Positions 8,263 through 18,612 of a stretch of DNA of 64,000 nt are shown here, one piece after another. Below the pieces are notes generated by a model. The model was given only the letters and a program-made list of their open reading frames with translations, ran no database searches and was not told where the DNA came from. The translations under genes were made by a program, and so were the position numbers. The first letter of the stretch is position 1, and each line of letters starts with the position of its first letter. The DNA is from Streptomyces brevispora (GTDB taxonomy: Bacteria; Actinomycetota; Actinomycetes; Streptomycetales; Streptomycetaceae). Location: positions 2,790,001 through 2,854,000 of the forward strand of contig NZ_VIWW01000001.1 of NCBI RefSeq assembly GCF_007829885.1, read 5' to 3'.

Positions 8263-9453
8263 ATGGCGGGCATGACACAGGGACGACCGCTGCTCAACCG
8301 CCGCCTCGCCGGGTTCGGCACGACGATCTTCGCGGAGATGTCCGCGCTCGCCGTCCGCACCGGCGCCATCAACCTCGGCCAGGGGTTCCCGGACACCGAC
8401 GGCCCCGAAGAGGTCCGCGAGGCCGCGGTCCGGGCCCTGCGCGCCGGCCACGGCAACCAGTACCCGCCGGGTCCCGGTGTCCCCGAGCTGCGCGCCGCGA
8501 TCGCCGAACACCAACAGCGCTTCTACGATCTCGCCTTCGACCCCGGCACCGAGGTCCTGGTCACCGCCGGCGCCACCGAGGCCATCGCGGCCTCGATGCT
8601 GGCACTCCTGGAGCCGGGTGACGAGGTCATCGCGCTGGAGCCGTACTACGACTCGTACGCCGCCTGCATCGCCATGGCGGGCGCCACCCGCGTCCCGGTC
8701 ACCCTGCACCCCGAGCCCTCGACCGGCACCTACCGGCTGGACCTGGCCGAACTGCGCGCCGCCGTCACCCCTCGCACCCGGCTGCTGCTGCTCAACACCC
8801 CGCACAACCCCACCGGCACCGTCCTGACCCGCGAGGAACTCACCGCGATCGCCGAGCTGGCGTGCGAGCGCGATCTCCTCGTCGTCACCGACGAGGTCTA
8901 CGAGCACCTCGTCTTCGAGGGCGAGCACCTGCCGATCGCCGCCTTCCCCGGCATGCGCGAACGCACGGTCACGATCGGTTCGGCCGGCAAGACGTTCTCG
9001 TTCACCGGATGGAAGGTCGGCTGGGTCACGGCGAACGGCCCGCTCGTCTCCGCCGTCCGGACGGCCAAGCAGTACCTCACCTACGTCAGCGCCGGCCCCT
9101 TCCAGTACGCGGTCGCCGAGGCTCTCCGACTGCCGGACTCGTACTTCGACGGCTTCCGTGCCGACCTGCAACGCAAGCGCGACCTGCTCGCCGACGGACT
9201 GCGGGCGGCGGGGTTCGAGGTCTACCGGCCTCAGGGCACGTACTTCATCACCACCGACATCACCCCCTTCGGCGAGAAGGACGCCTACGCCTTCTGTCGC
9301 GCCCTCCCCGAACGCTGCGGCGTCGTCGCCATCCCCAACTCCGTCTTCTACGACGACCCCGACATCAGCCGCAGCCAGGTCCGCTTCACCTTCTGCAAGA
9401 AGGACGACGTCCTCCACGAGGCCACCGGCCGCCTGAGCCGCCTGACGTCCTGA
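8263..9453 (+). CDS. class I/II PLP-dependent aminotransferase (DapC/kynurenine aminotransferase-like)
   Basis: A 396-residue fold-type I aminotransferase. Visible are INLGQGFPDTDGP near the N-terminus, the NTPHNPTGTVLT substrate/PLP motif, VTDEVYEHLVF, the Schiff-base lysine in SAGKTFSFTGWKVGW and the C-terminal QVRFTFCKKDD with the carboxylate-binding arginine. This arrangement is shared by N-succinyl-diaminopimelate aminotransferases and kynurenine/glutamine aminotransferases, so the substrate is not fixed by sequence. Two ATGs lie 9 bp apart (8263 and 8272); either may be used. It converges on the PIG-L gene across a hairpin. Confidence 0.9.
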   Translation: MAGMTQGRPLLNRRLAGFGTTIFAEMSALAVRTGAINLGQGFPDTDGPEEVREAAVRALRAGHGNQYPPGPGVPELRAAIAEHQQRFYDLAFDPGTEVLVTAGATEAIAASMLALLEPGDEVIALEPYYDSYAACIAMAGATRVPVTLHPEPSTGTYRLDLAELRAAVTPRTRLLLLNTPHNPTGTVLTREELTAIAELACERDLLVVTDEVYEHLVFEGEHLPIAAFPGMRERTVTIGSAGKTFSFTGWKVGWVTANGPLVSAVRTAKQYLTYVSAGPFQYAVAEALRLPDSYFDGFRADLQRKRDLLADGLRAAGFEVYRPQGTYFITTDITPFGEKDAYAFCRALPERCGVVAIPNSVFYDDPDISRSQVRFTFCKKDDVLHEATGRLSRLTS

Positions 9454-9487
9454 ACTCACACGTCCTTCATCCCGAAGGCGTTCGCCG

Positions 9488-9528
9488 CCGGCCCGGCGTG
9501 ACGGCCCACGCCCGTCCCGCCGGGCCGG
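9488..9528. terminator. bidirectional hairpin between convergent genes
   Basis: An 11-bp G/C stem, CCGGCCCGGCG with CGCCGGGCCGG, surrounds a 19-base loop. It lies between the rightward aminotransferase and the leftward deacetylase genes, where a shared terminator is expected. Confidence 0.6.
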
Positions 9529-9621
9529 TGCCCGGCATCGGTGCCCTGAGCGGCCCTCCCGCATCCGGGGAGGAGGACGCCGGCGTCGGACGCCTTCCCC
9601 GGCCCCGGCCGGACGGGCGGA

Positions 9622-10455
9622 TCAGCGCAGTCCGGCGAAGAGATCGTTCTCGGGTACGGCCGCGCCGGTGGCGTCCTTGACACGTACGAAGGTCTCTATG
9701 CCCATCCACTCGCCGAACCTCTCCTTGCCCATCTTGAGGAAGAAGATGTTCTCGCCCTGACTGGCGTGCGCGGCCAGCGCGTCGAACTTCTGCCCGCTGA
9801 ACGCGGTGGTGTCCACCCAGGTGGTGATCTCGTCGTCGGGGAGGCCGATCTCGGCCATCGCGGCGGCCTCGGCAGGATCCGGCTCCGGCATGTCCTCCTG
9901 GAACTCGCGCACGGTCTCCCCGAACCGCTGCATCATCGAGCGCGGCATCGTCGTCCAGTACACCTTCGGTGTCAGCGCGGTCATCTCCAGCGCCGCCATC
10001 GTGATGCGGTGGGCCTGGATGTGGTCGGGGTGGCCGTAGAAGCCGTTCTCGTCGTAGGTCACGACCACATCGGGCCGGTAGTGCCGCATGAGTTCCGCGA
10101 GTCGGGCGGCGCCTTCCTCGACGGGGGTCTGCCAGAAGGATCCGGGGGCGTCGTTGCTCGGCCAGCCGGTCATCCCGGAGTCGGCGTAGTCCAGCATCTC
10201 CAGGTCACTGACCTTCAGGACGTCACAGCTCGCCTCGAGTTCTTGACGGCGCATCAAGGCGACGGCCGCCGGATCGTGTCCGGGATCGCCCGGTTTGACA
10301 CCCCCCGGTCCGTCACCGCAACCGCCGTCGGTACACGTCACGAGAACCGTGCGGATGCCTTCCGCCGCGTACCGCGCGAGGACCCCTCCGGTTCCGGTGG
10401 CCTCGTCGTCGGGGTGGGCGTGCACGGCCATGAGCGTCAAGGGCCGGTCAGTCAT
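9622..10455 (-). CDS. PIG-L/LmbE-type zinc deacetylase, Mca/MshB-like
   Basis: A 277-residue metal-dependent N-deacetylase. The zinc-binding AHPDDEATGTGG motif lies at residues 12-23 and the second histidine in GFYGHPDHIQAH near residue 145. The family includes MshB (mycothiol synthesis), Mca (mycothiol S-conjugate amidase) and teicoplanin-type deacetylases. The QGENIFFLKM region and overall length resemble the Mca/MshB group, so a mycothiol-linked role is plausible but unproven. The ATG at 10455 places the zinc motif at the usual distance from the N-terminus; the frame extends upstream with low-complexity residues and was not used. Confidence 0.85.
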   Translation of the reverse strand: MTDRPLTLMAVHAHPDDEATGTGGVLARYAAEGIRTVLVTCTDGGCGDGPGGVKPGDPGHDPAAVALMRRQELEASCDVLKVSDLEMLDYADSGMTGWPSNDAPGSFWQTPVEEGAARLAELMRHYRPDVVVTYDENGFYGHPDHIQAHRITMAALEMTALTPKVYWTTMPRSMMQRFGETVREFQEDMPEPDPAEAAAMAEIGLPDDEITTWVDTTAFSGQKFDALAAHASQGENIFFLKMGKERFGEWMGIETFVRVKDATGAAVPENDLFAGLR

Positions 10456-10858
10456 GAAGCAGTCCTCCTGCGGAAGATTCGTCTTGGTCCGAGTGCACGG
10501 CGGGCGTACCGCGATCCTGGGCCCGGATCCTGGTGGGGCCGACGACCTCGTGGCCTTCGTGTTCCCCGCCCGTGCGGCGCCGGTCCCCCGGTCGATGTAA
10601 CCGTGCCGACCGGACCGGCTGTTCCCGGCGCGGCCGCTCTGTCTTCCGGACGTCGGCGTTTCCCCCTGCCGGAGGCTCCCTGTTCCCCGGTTCGCCGGGG
10701 AACGGACAGGAACGAGTCGCCGGCGGGTGCGAAGGGATGTCAACGTGGACGACCTTCCGGCTGGTATCCGACCGGTCGTCCCGGGACCAGCGGCGAAGGT
10801 GAGCCGGCATCGGCCGCATCGGTGCGGACAGCGTCCGCGTTCATTGAGCGTTCATTGA

Positions 10859-10914
10859 GAAAGCCCGGCGTGGTGAGCAGGTCCTGTCGGACCGCTCACC
10901 GCGCCGGGCTTTCT
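10859..10914. terminator. strong hairpin downstream of the YbjN gene; 10456-10858 otherwise empty
   Basis: A long stem, GAAAGCCCGGCG and GGTGAGC pairing with GCTCACC and GCGCCGGGCTTTC, with an interior mismatch. It sits just after the YbjN stop and is the likely terminator of that leftward gene. I see nothing coding in the preceding 400 bp apart from the presumed promoter of the deacetylase gene. Confidence 0.75.
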
Positions 10915-10928
10915 CCGCGCGTTGTGGC

Positions 10929-11507
10929 TCAGGCCTCCGGAGCGGCCTGCTCCGTGCCGTCCGCCGGCTCCTCGCCGTCCGCCTTGCCCTCGGCCGGCGC
11001 CAGGCCGAGGCGCTCCAGCAGCCACTTGTCGAACTCGATGGAGGCCCGCACCCAGCTGACCGTCGAGGAGACGAAGTGCTCCAGGTTGACGCCGGTGCCG
11101 ATGAGCATCTGCGCCTCACCGATCAGCCGGACCGAGGTGCCGTTGTCCTCGGCGCCCTCCTCGGGCTCGTGCGTGTGCGTGTAGACCTTGGGCCACAGGG
11201 TGCGGCGGTTCCAGTCGTCGATCGCGTCGAGCAGGACCGGGCGCTGGTCCGCGTCGTGCGGGCGGTCGTAGAACGTGCGGACCGAGAAGACCTGCTGCTC
11301 GTCCTCGCCACGGAACATGAAGTACGTGCGGAAGTCCTCCCACGGGGCGGCGATGTCGCCCTCGTCGTCGACGACGTACTTCAGTTCCATCTGTTCCAGG
11401 AGCTGCTTGACGAGGTCCTGGTCAGGGACGACGGGGCCCTCCGCTCCTGCAGCCTGCGGTTCGGGCTGGCCCCCGAAGTTAGGAATCGAGGACGGATCGA
11501 TGCTCAC
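10929..11507 (-). CDS. YbjN domain protein
   Basis: A 192-residue protein with a YbjN/type III secretion chaperone-like core at about residues 30-165. Signatures are EQMELKYVVDDEGDIAAPWEDFRTYFMF, the NRRTLWPKVY segment and the hydrophobic region around HFVSSTVSWVRASIEFDKWL. The C-terminal 25 residues are Glu/Ala-rich and probably disordered. The family is common in actinobacteria with no firm function. The GTG start at 11507, after a GGGAAAT ribosome site, fits better than the frame extension to 11591. Confidence 0.83.
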   Translation of the reverse strand: MSIDPSSIPNFGGQPEPQAAGAEGPVVPDQDLVKQLLEQMELKYVVDDEGDIAAPWEDFRTYFMFRGEDEQQVFSVRTFYDRPHDADQRPVLLDAIDDWNRRTLWPKVYTHTHEPEEGAEDNGTSVRLIGEAQMLIGTGVNLEHFVSSTVSWVRASIEFDKWLLERLGLAPAEGKADGEEPADGTEQAAPEA

Positions 11508-11669
11508 CGTAATTTCCCTTCGTGCGGTTGGCTGCCATCCTCTCCCATGCCGGGCGGGGCATGGCAAGCCGGAACCGCCCCGATCCGCCACAAGCTGATA
11601 TCCAGCCGGTGGGGACCGGGGCCGCCGATGCGCTCCGGTTGCGCCGTGTGCGCCCCGGTCAGGGGGCGC

Positions 11670-14351
<2,682 letters not shown>

Positions 14352-14416
14352 GTGCGCTCTCTCCTCCTTGCGGTGACTGGCCCGCACTCACTTCTGACAC
14401 GATGAACGTGCACAAA

Positions 14417-14437
14417 GTTGAGTCTATTCCACTCAAG
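14417..14437. promoter_or_regulatory. HAIR operator for HspR upstream of clpB
   Basis: The sequence GTTGAGT-N7-ACTCAAG differs by one base from the published HAIR consensus CTTGAGT-N7-ACTCAAG bound by HspR. It lies about 65 bp upstream of the clpB start. Together with the two boxes before dnaK and the hspR gene in this window, it supports coordinated heat-shock control. Confidence 0.88.
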
Positions 14438-14546
14438 GCGGAAGGGGTGCTCTCCCGCACCGATTCCGCACCCCGTGTTCCGAGTGAACCGGCCGGTCCG
14501 CCCGCCCGCCACCGCAGAGCGGTGCGGGGCTGCCTACCCTGGCCCC

Positions 14547-14951
14547 ATGGCAGTCGACGTACGCGATCCCGGACCCGAGTACCTCGCGTTCTGGCGGGAG
14601 CCCCATCTGTGCACCCTCACCACACCCCGCCCCGACGGCACCCCGCACGTGGTCCCGGTGTGCGTGACGTACGACCCCGAGGCCGGCCTCGCCCGCATCA
14701 TCACCAACGGGAGCAGCCGCAAGGCCGCCAACGTCCTGGCCGCGGGCCCGGACGGCGCACGGGTCGCGGTCTGCCAGGTGGACGGGCGCCGCTGGGCGAC
14801 CCTGGAGGGCGTCGCCAGGGTGCGTACGGAGCAGGACAGGGTCGAGCACGCGGTACGCCTCAAGACGGAACGCTACGGGCGCGCGCCGGGGCCCAACCCG
14901 GACCGGGTCGTCATCGAGATCACCCTGGACCGGGCGCTCGGCCGCGGCTGA
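14547..14951 (+). CDS. pyridoxamine 5'-phosphate oxidase-like, F420-type oxidoreductase family
   Basis: A 134-residue split beta-barrel flavin/F420-binding protein. The pattern FWREPHLCTLTTPRPDGTPHVVPV followed by ITNGSSRKAANV and VDGRRWATLEGVARV is typical of small PPOX-class F420-dependent proteins of actinobacteria. Cofactor choice is inferred from family resemblance. The ATG at 14547 gives the normal length, and the gene is divergent from clpB. A hairpin ends it. Confidence 0.8.
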   Translation: MAVDVRDPGPEYLAFWREPHLCTLTTPRPDGTPHVVPVCVTYDPEAGLARIITNGSSRKAANVLAAGPDGARVAVCQVDGRRWATLEGVARVRTEQDRVEHAVRLKTERYGRAPGPNPDRVVIEITLDRALGRG

Positions 14952-14975
14952 CCCGGGCTCTCCGGGCGGGCACAT

Positions 14976-15018
14976 CACAACGGCGCCACCGTGTTCAGGT
15001 CACGGTGACGCCGTTGTG
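14976..15018. terminator. bidirectional hairpin between convergent genes
   Basis: An 18-base arm beginning CACAACGGCG and its complement ending CGCCGTTGTG pair with one mismatch around a 7-base loop. It sits between the rightward PPOX gene and the leftward Rieske-like gene. Confidence 0.75.
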
Positions 15019-15058
15019 TGGGGGAGTGTCTGAGCGACGTGGAACGACGGGGGATCGC

Positions 15059-15379
15059 TCAGGCACTGCGGGGGGTGGCGGCGATGGCTGCTGGTTCGAA
15101 CAGCTGGTGGTCACGCTGTGCGAGGTTCACAAAGATCATGTCGTACCGAACAGCGCAGCGCACGGGCTGCGGGGCGCCACGTGGCTTGCGGAGACAACGG
15201 TAGGCGCGGACTTCCCCGTCGTCCTCACGGGCGACGACGACCGGGTCACCGAACAGAGTGACCATCAACGAATCACCACGGTGGGGGAGTGCCGTGACGA
15301 GGTCGATGAAATGCCACCCTGAGCGGTAGGCGGTTGCCATCTCGCGCCGGAAGGTCCGGTCATCGGGCGGGGTGGTCAT
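15059..15379 (-). CDS. Rieske-like protein lacking the iron-sulfur ligands
   Basis: A 106-residue protein. The run GWHFIDLVTALPHRGDSLMV, then GDPVVVAREDDGEVRAYRC and a final strand YDMIFVNL, follows the strand order of Rieske [2Fe-2S] domains in ring-hydroxylating oxygenases. Where a Rieske protein has C-x-H and C-x-x-H, this one has RCLRKPRG and a lone cysteine (Cys62, Cys75) with no histidine, so it cannot hold a normal cluster. Its ATG begins one base after the stop of the DITW-repeat gene, so the two are translationally coupled. Function is unknown; the Rieske relation is my reading of the pattern. Confidence 0.6.
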   Translation of the reverse strand: MTTPPDDRTFRREMATAYRSGWHFIDLVTALPHRGDSLMVTLFGDPVVVAREDDGEVRAYRCLRKPRGAPQPVRCAVRYDMIFVNLAQRDHQLFEPAAIAATPRSA

Positions 15380-15380
15380 G

Positions 15381-15764
15381 TCACAGTTCCACGACAGTCG
15401 CTGTCGGGGAACCCCAGGTGATGTCGCCCTGGACGTTCTTCGACGCGGCTGTCCAGGTGATGTCGCGCTTGGCATCCTTCGGCGCGACTTCCCAGGTGAT
15501 GTCGCCCTGGAGGTTCTTCGACGCAACCCCCCAGGTGATGTCGCGCTTGGCGTTCTTCGGCGCGACTTCCCAGGTGATGTCGCCCTGGAGGTTCCCCGGC
15601 GCGACTTCCCACGTGATGTCGCCGGCAGAGGCAGCGCTCGCGACGTCACTCGATACCGTGTCCGGCGCAACCTGCCAGGTAATGTCAGTCGCACCCAGCA
15701 CGCCGTAGGCCAAGGCCCCCGCAAACGCAGTGGCAAGCACCGAGCGAAGCATTCGCTTATACAT
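15381..15764 (-). CDS. secreted DITW-repeat protein
   Basis: A 127-residue protein. Residues 1-25 form a signal peptide (MYKRMLRSVLATAFAGALAY). The rest contains seven DITW motifs; the last six are spaced exactly 13 residues apart, with units such as DITWEVAPKNAKR and DITWGVASKNLQG. The DNA shows the matching 39-bp period. I do not recognise a named family. The regular Trp spacing suggests short beta-strands or a processed peptide precursor; both are guesses. It is transcribed leftward with the coupled Rieske-like gene and diverges from a LuxR-type regulator, which may control it. The ATG at 15764 has a GAGGAC site upstream. Confidence 0.75.
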   Translation of the reverse strand: MYKRMLRSVLATAFAGALAYGVLGATDITWQVAPDTVSSDVASAASAGDITWEVAPGNLQGDITWEVAPKNAKRDITWGVASKNLQGDITWEVAPKDAKRDITWTAASKNVQGDITWGSPTATVVEL

Positions 15765-15891
15765 TTCGGCTTCGTCCTCACTTGATGGGTCATCTCCCCC
15801 GCACATAAGACGATGTCTCACCCAGGGACGCGAACACCACTGGGTCGATGCATCATGTTCCTGCTGGTTCAAGAACATGGGGGGTGGAGAT

Positions 15892-16875
15892 ATGGCCACA
15901 AATAGAACAAATCCGGGACATCCTCATGGGATCACCGAACTGTGCGACGCGGGACGACGCCTTTACGCCAGTGCACTGCGAACGGGACGGATACCTCGCT
16001 CAGAGGTATCACCCGCTCCGTGCCTGATGGAATTCGCTCTCCTGCACCCGGACCCCGACGATCCCAAGTGGCTCCGCCCAGTTCCTCCGTCGGCCGCACT
16101 CGCGCAGCGACTTCACCCCATCGAACGGGAGATCCAGGACCGACGACGGCGCTCCCTCGAACTGACCGATTCCTTCGAGCCCTTCATGGACATCAGCGCC
16201 CAGGACGCTCCGACCACGCACGCCATCACCGTGCTGGAGGGCAAGGCCCGAATCAATGCCGCGATCGATGTCGCGACGGCCGACTGCACCACCGAAGTGC
16301 TCACCATCCAGCCCGGCGGCGGGCGCAGCGAGCTCACTCTCAGCAAGGGTGTCGAACGGGGCCAGGCGGTGATCGACCGCGGCGTCAGCATCCGCACGCT
16401 GTACCAGCACACGGTCCGGCACCATCACGGGACCTACGCCTACGCCGAGCGCCTGGCGGACGGCAAGGTCGAGATCCGCACCCTCGAAGAACTCGTCGAG
16501 CGCATGCTCGTCTTCGACCGCACCGTGGCCTTCATCCCCGCCCAGGAAGACGCGGAGGTCGCACTGGAGCTGCGTCATCCCGGTCTGGTCACCTATCTCA
16601 TCCGGGTGTTCGAGCAGCTCTGGCAGCGCGGCACTCCCCTGCTCGAGGACGTGCGGTACAACCCCACACCGGACGGCATCAGCGGTGTTCAACGTTCCAT
16701 CGCCCAACTCCTGGTGGAAGGACACGTCGACGACTCGATAGCCCGTCGCCTCGGCATGAACGTACGCACCTGCCGGACCCACATCGCCAAACTGAACGCC
16801 ACTCTCGGCAGCAGGAGCCGGACCCAACTCGGCTACCTGATAGCCCAGTCAGGAATCCTGGATGAGGATTCCTGA
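15892..16875 (+). CDS. LuxR-family regulator with a TrmB/PLD-like sensor region (copy 1)
   Basis: A 327-residue protein. The C-terminal 60 residues form a LuxR-type helix-turn-helix (SIAQLLVEGHVDDSIARRLGMNVRTCRTHIAKL). The central region (EVLTIQPGGG, then IRTLYQHTVRHH, VFDRTVAFIP and LELRHPGLVTYL) resembles the phospholipase-D-like sensor half of TrmB-type and many Streptomyces HTH regulators. I chose the ATG at 15892, preceded by GGTGGAGA; another ATG lies at 15877. It diverges from the DITW-repeat gene and is followed by a close paralogue. Ligand and target are unknown. Confidence 0.82.
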   Translation: MATNRTNPGHPHGITELCDAGRRLYASALRTGRIPRSEVSPAPCLMEFALLHPDPDDPKWLRPVPPSAALAQRLHPIEREIQDRRRRSLELTDSFEPFMDISAQDAPTTHAITVLEGKARINAAIDVATADCTTEVLTIQPGGGRSELTLSKGVERGQAVIDRGVSIRTLYQHTVRHHHGTYAYAERLADGKVEIRTLEELVERMLVFDRTVAFIPAQEDAEVALELRHPGLVTYLIRVFEQLWQRGTPLLEDVRYNPTPDGISGVQRSIAQLLVEGHVDDSIARRLGMNVRTCRTHIAKLNATLGSRSRTQLGYLIAQSGILDEDS

Positions 16876-16879
16876 CTGG
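16845..16879. terminator. perfect 14-bp hairpin overlapping the stop codon of LuxR copy 1
   Basis: CCAGTCAGGAATCC and GGATTCCTGACTGG pair perfectly around a 7-base loop. The right arm contains the stop codon, so the stem is partly coding. It may be a terminator or an attenuator before the paralogue at 17061. Confidence 0.65.
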
Positions 16880-17060
16880 CCGGCACCAAATGACCCCCGC
16901 CCCCGGGCCGGGAGCACGGCCACACAACTGGGGAGAAGCATGGCCACGCCCTTGATCCGCCGGGAGAGTTCCCGGCTCCCCCGACAACACCCACAGTGGC
17001 CCGAAAACCGCGCTGCCACCACCGTCATCTTCCTGCAACGCCACAAGTGGGGGGGCACGA

Positions 17061-18038
17061 ATGGGCAGGGATGAGGACACATCCGTGCACACACACGAGG
17101 ACCGCGCGCTGTGCGACGCGGGGGTCAGGATCTACACCGAAGCACTGAGCGCGGGACGCATCCCCCGCACCGCCCTCGAACCGGCTCCCTGCCTCACCGA
17201 GCTGGCCCTGGTCCACCCCGACCCGCAGGACGACTCCCTGATACGGCCCGTGCCGCCGTCCGCCGCCCTGGCCCATCTGCTGCAACCCGTCATCCGGGAG
17301 ATCCACGAACGCATCAGCCTCACCGCGTCCCTCGCCGACTCCCTGGCGCCGCTGGCCTCCGTCGCCAGTGCGGATCCCAATCTCGCCATCACCGTGCTCG
17401 AAGGCATACCGCTGATCGACGCGACCATCCACGACGCCCTGAACGGCGCGCGGAACGAGGTCCTCACGTTGCAGCCGGGAAGCAGCCGCCCGGCGGAGCA
17501 GCTCAAGAAGGCGCTGGCGCGCGCCCTGTCCGCCGTCGGACACGGCGCGACGCTCCGTCACATCTACCAGCATCCGACCCGCTACAGCCCGACCATCAAG
17601 GCGTATCTGGACGACATACCGGCGGCCCACATCCAGGTCCGCACCACCGAGCAGACGGTCGAACGGCTGTTCATCTTCGACCGCACGGTGGCCTTCATCC
17701 CGGCCAACGCCAAGCGCGACGTGGCCCTCGAAATCCGTCACCCCGCGCTGGTCCGCTATCTGACCCAGGTGTACGAGGTCCTGTGGGCGCAGGCCACCCC
17801 GCTCACCGAGCCCCTGCCGGCCGCCCCGGCGGACATCTCCGTGACCGCGGTCCAGCTCAGCATCGCCCGACTGCTCGTCGAGGGGCATGTCGACCAGGTC
17901 GTGGCCCGCAAACTCGGCATCAGCGTCCGCACCTGCCGCGCCCACATCTCCAAGCTCATGCAGTCCCTCGACGCCACCAGCCGCACCCAGCTCGGCGCCC
18001 TGCTCATCCAGTCCGGCATCGTGGAACGCGCCGAGTGA
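17061..18038 (+). CDS. LuxR-family regulator with a TrmB/PLD-like sensor region (copy 2)
   Basis: A 325-residue paralogue of the preceding gene with the same plan: ALCDAGVRIYTEALSAGRIPRT at the N-terminus, EVLTLQPGSS and VFDRTVAFIP-type motifs (IFDRTVAFIP) in the sensor half, and the C-terminal helix-turn-helix (ARLLVEGHVDQVVARKLGISVRTCRAHISKL). The DNA-recognition helices are nearly the same in both, so shared or competing targets are plausible. The ATG at 17061 follows a G-rich ribosome site. It converges on hspR across a hairpin. Confidence 0.82.
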   Translation: MGRDEDTSVHTHEDRALCDAGVRIYTEALSAGRIPRTALEPAPCLTELALVHPDPQDDSLIRPVPPSAALAHLLQPVIREIHERISLTASLADSLAPLASVASADPNLAITVLEGIPLIDATIHDALNGARNEVLTLQPGSSRPAEQLKKALARALSAVGHGATLRHIYQHPTRYSPTIKAYLDDIPAAHIQVRTTEQTVERLFIFDRTVAFIPANAKRDVALEIRHPALVRYLTQVYEVLWAQATPLTEPLPAAPADISVTAVQLSIARLLVEGHVDQVVARKLGISVRTCRAHISKLMQSLDATSRTQLGALLIQSGIVERAE

Positions 18039-18083
18039 TGACCGTGCCGCCCGCGCACCCCCGCACCGGCCGGGACAGCGCGA

Positions 18084-18119
18084 AGGCCCGCCGCCCCGCG
18101 AAAGCGGGACGACGGGCCT
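18084..18119. terminator. bidirectional hairpin between LuxR copy 2 and hspR
   Basis: AAGGCCCG and CGGGCCT arms enclose an inner stem, CCGC-GAAA-GCGG, with a few unpaired bases. It lies between convergent genes and probably ends both transcripts. Confidence 0.65.
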
Positions 18120-18164
18120 CGGTGAGCACTGAACGTCCCGTGCCGAACGCCGCGTGCCGAGGTA

Positions 18165-18611
18165 CTACTCCTTCGGCCGCTTGGGCCGCCAGACCACCAG
18201 TGCGCTGGTGTGCTGCACATCCTGGTACGGCACCAGGTCGCGCCGGTACGAGGCATGGACCTGCGCCTCGCGCTGCTGCAACGTGGCCGCCGCCCCGTCC
18301 ACGGTCGCCGACAGTTCGGCGACACGCTGCTGGAGGGCCGCGACCTGGTTCTCCAGCTCGATGATGCGCTTGATACCGGCGAGGTTGATGCCCTCGTCCT
18401 GCGACAGCTGCTGCACGGTGCGCAGCAGCTCGATGTCGCGGGCCGAGTAGCGCCTGCCGCGCCCGGCCGAGCGGTCGGGCGAGACCAGGCCGAGGCGGTC
18501 GTACTGGCGCAGCGTCTGGGGATGGAGGCCCGAGAGCTGGGCCGCGATCGAGATCACGTAGACCGGGGATTCTTCGGTCAGTTCGTACGGATTACGTCGG
18601 CGGCCGTCCAC
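18165..18611 (-). CDS. hspR: heat-shock repressor HspR (MerR family)
   Basis: A 148-residue MerR-type repressor that binds HAIR boxes and, by family knowledge, uses DnaK as co-repressor. The helix-turn-helix with YVISIAAQLSGLHPQTLRQYDRLGLVSP lies at residues 18-46, followed by the RRYSARDIELLRTVQ wing and a coiled coil at about 85-120. The GTG start lies one base after the dnaJ stop, so it is coupled to dnaJ and is the last gene of the dnaK operon. It therefore represses its own operon through the boxes before dnaK. Confidence 0.95.
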   Translation of the reverse strand: MDGRRRNPYELTEESPVYVISIAAQLSGLHPQTLRQYDRLGLVSPDRSAGRGRRYSARDIELLRTVQQLSQDEGINLAGIKRIIELENQVAALQQRVAELSATVDGAAATLQQREAQVHASYRRDLVPYQDVQHTSALVVWRPKRPKE

Positions 18612-18612
18612 C

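Noticed and set aside
15415..15630. Regular 39-bp DNA repeats as a CRISPR or iteron array
   Set aside because: They are in frame with an exported protein gene and encode its 13-residue repeats.
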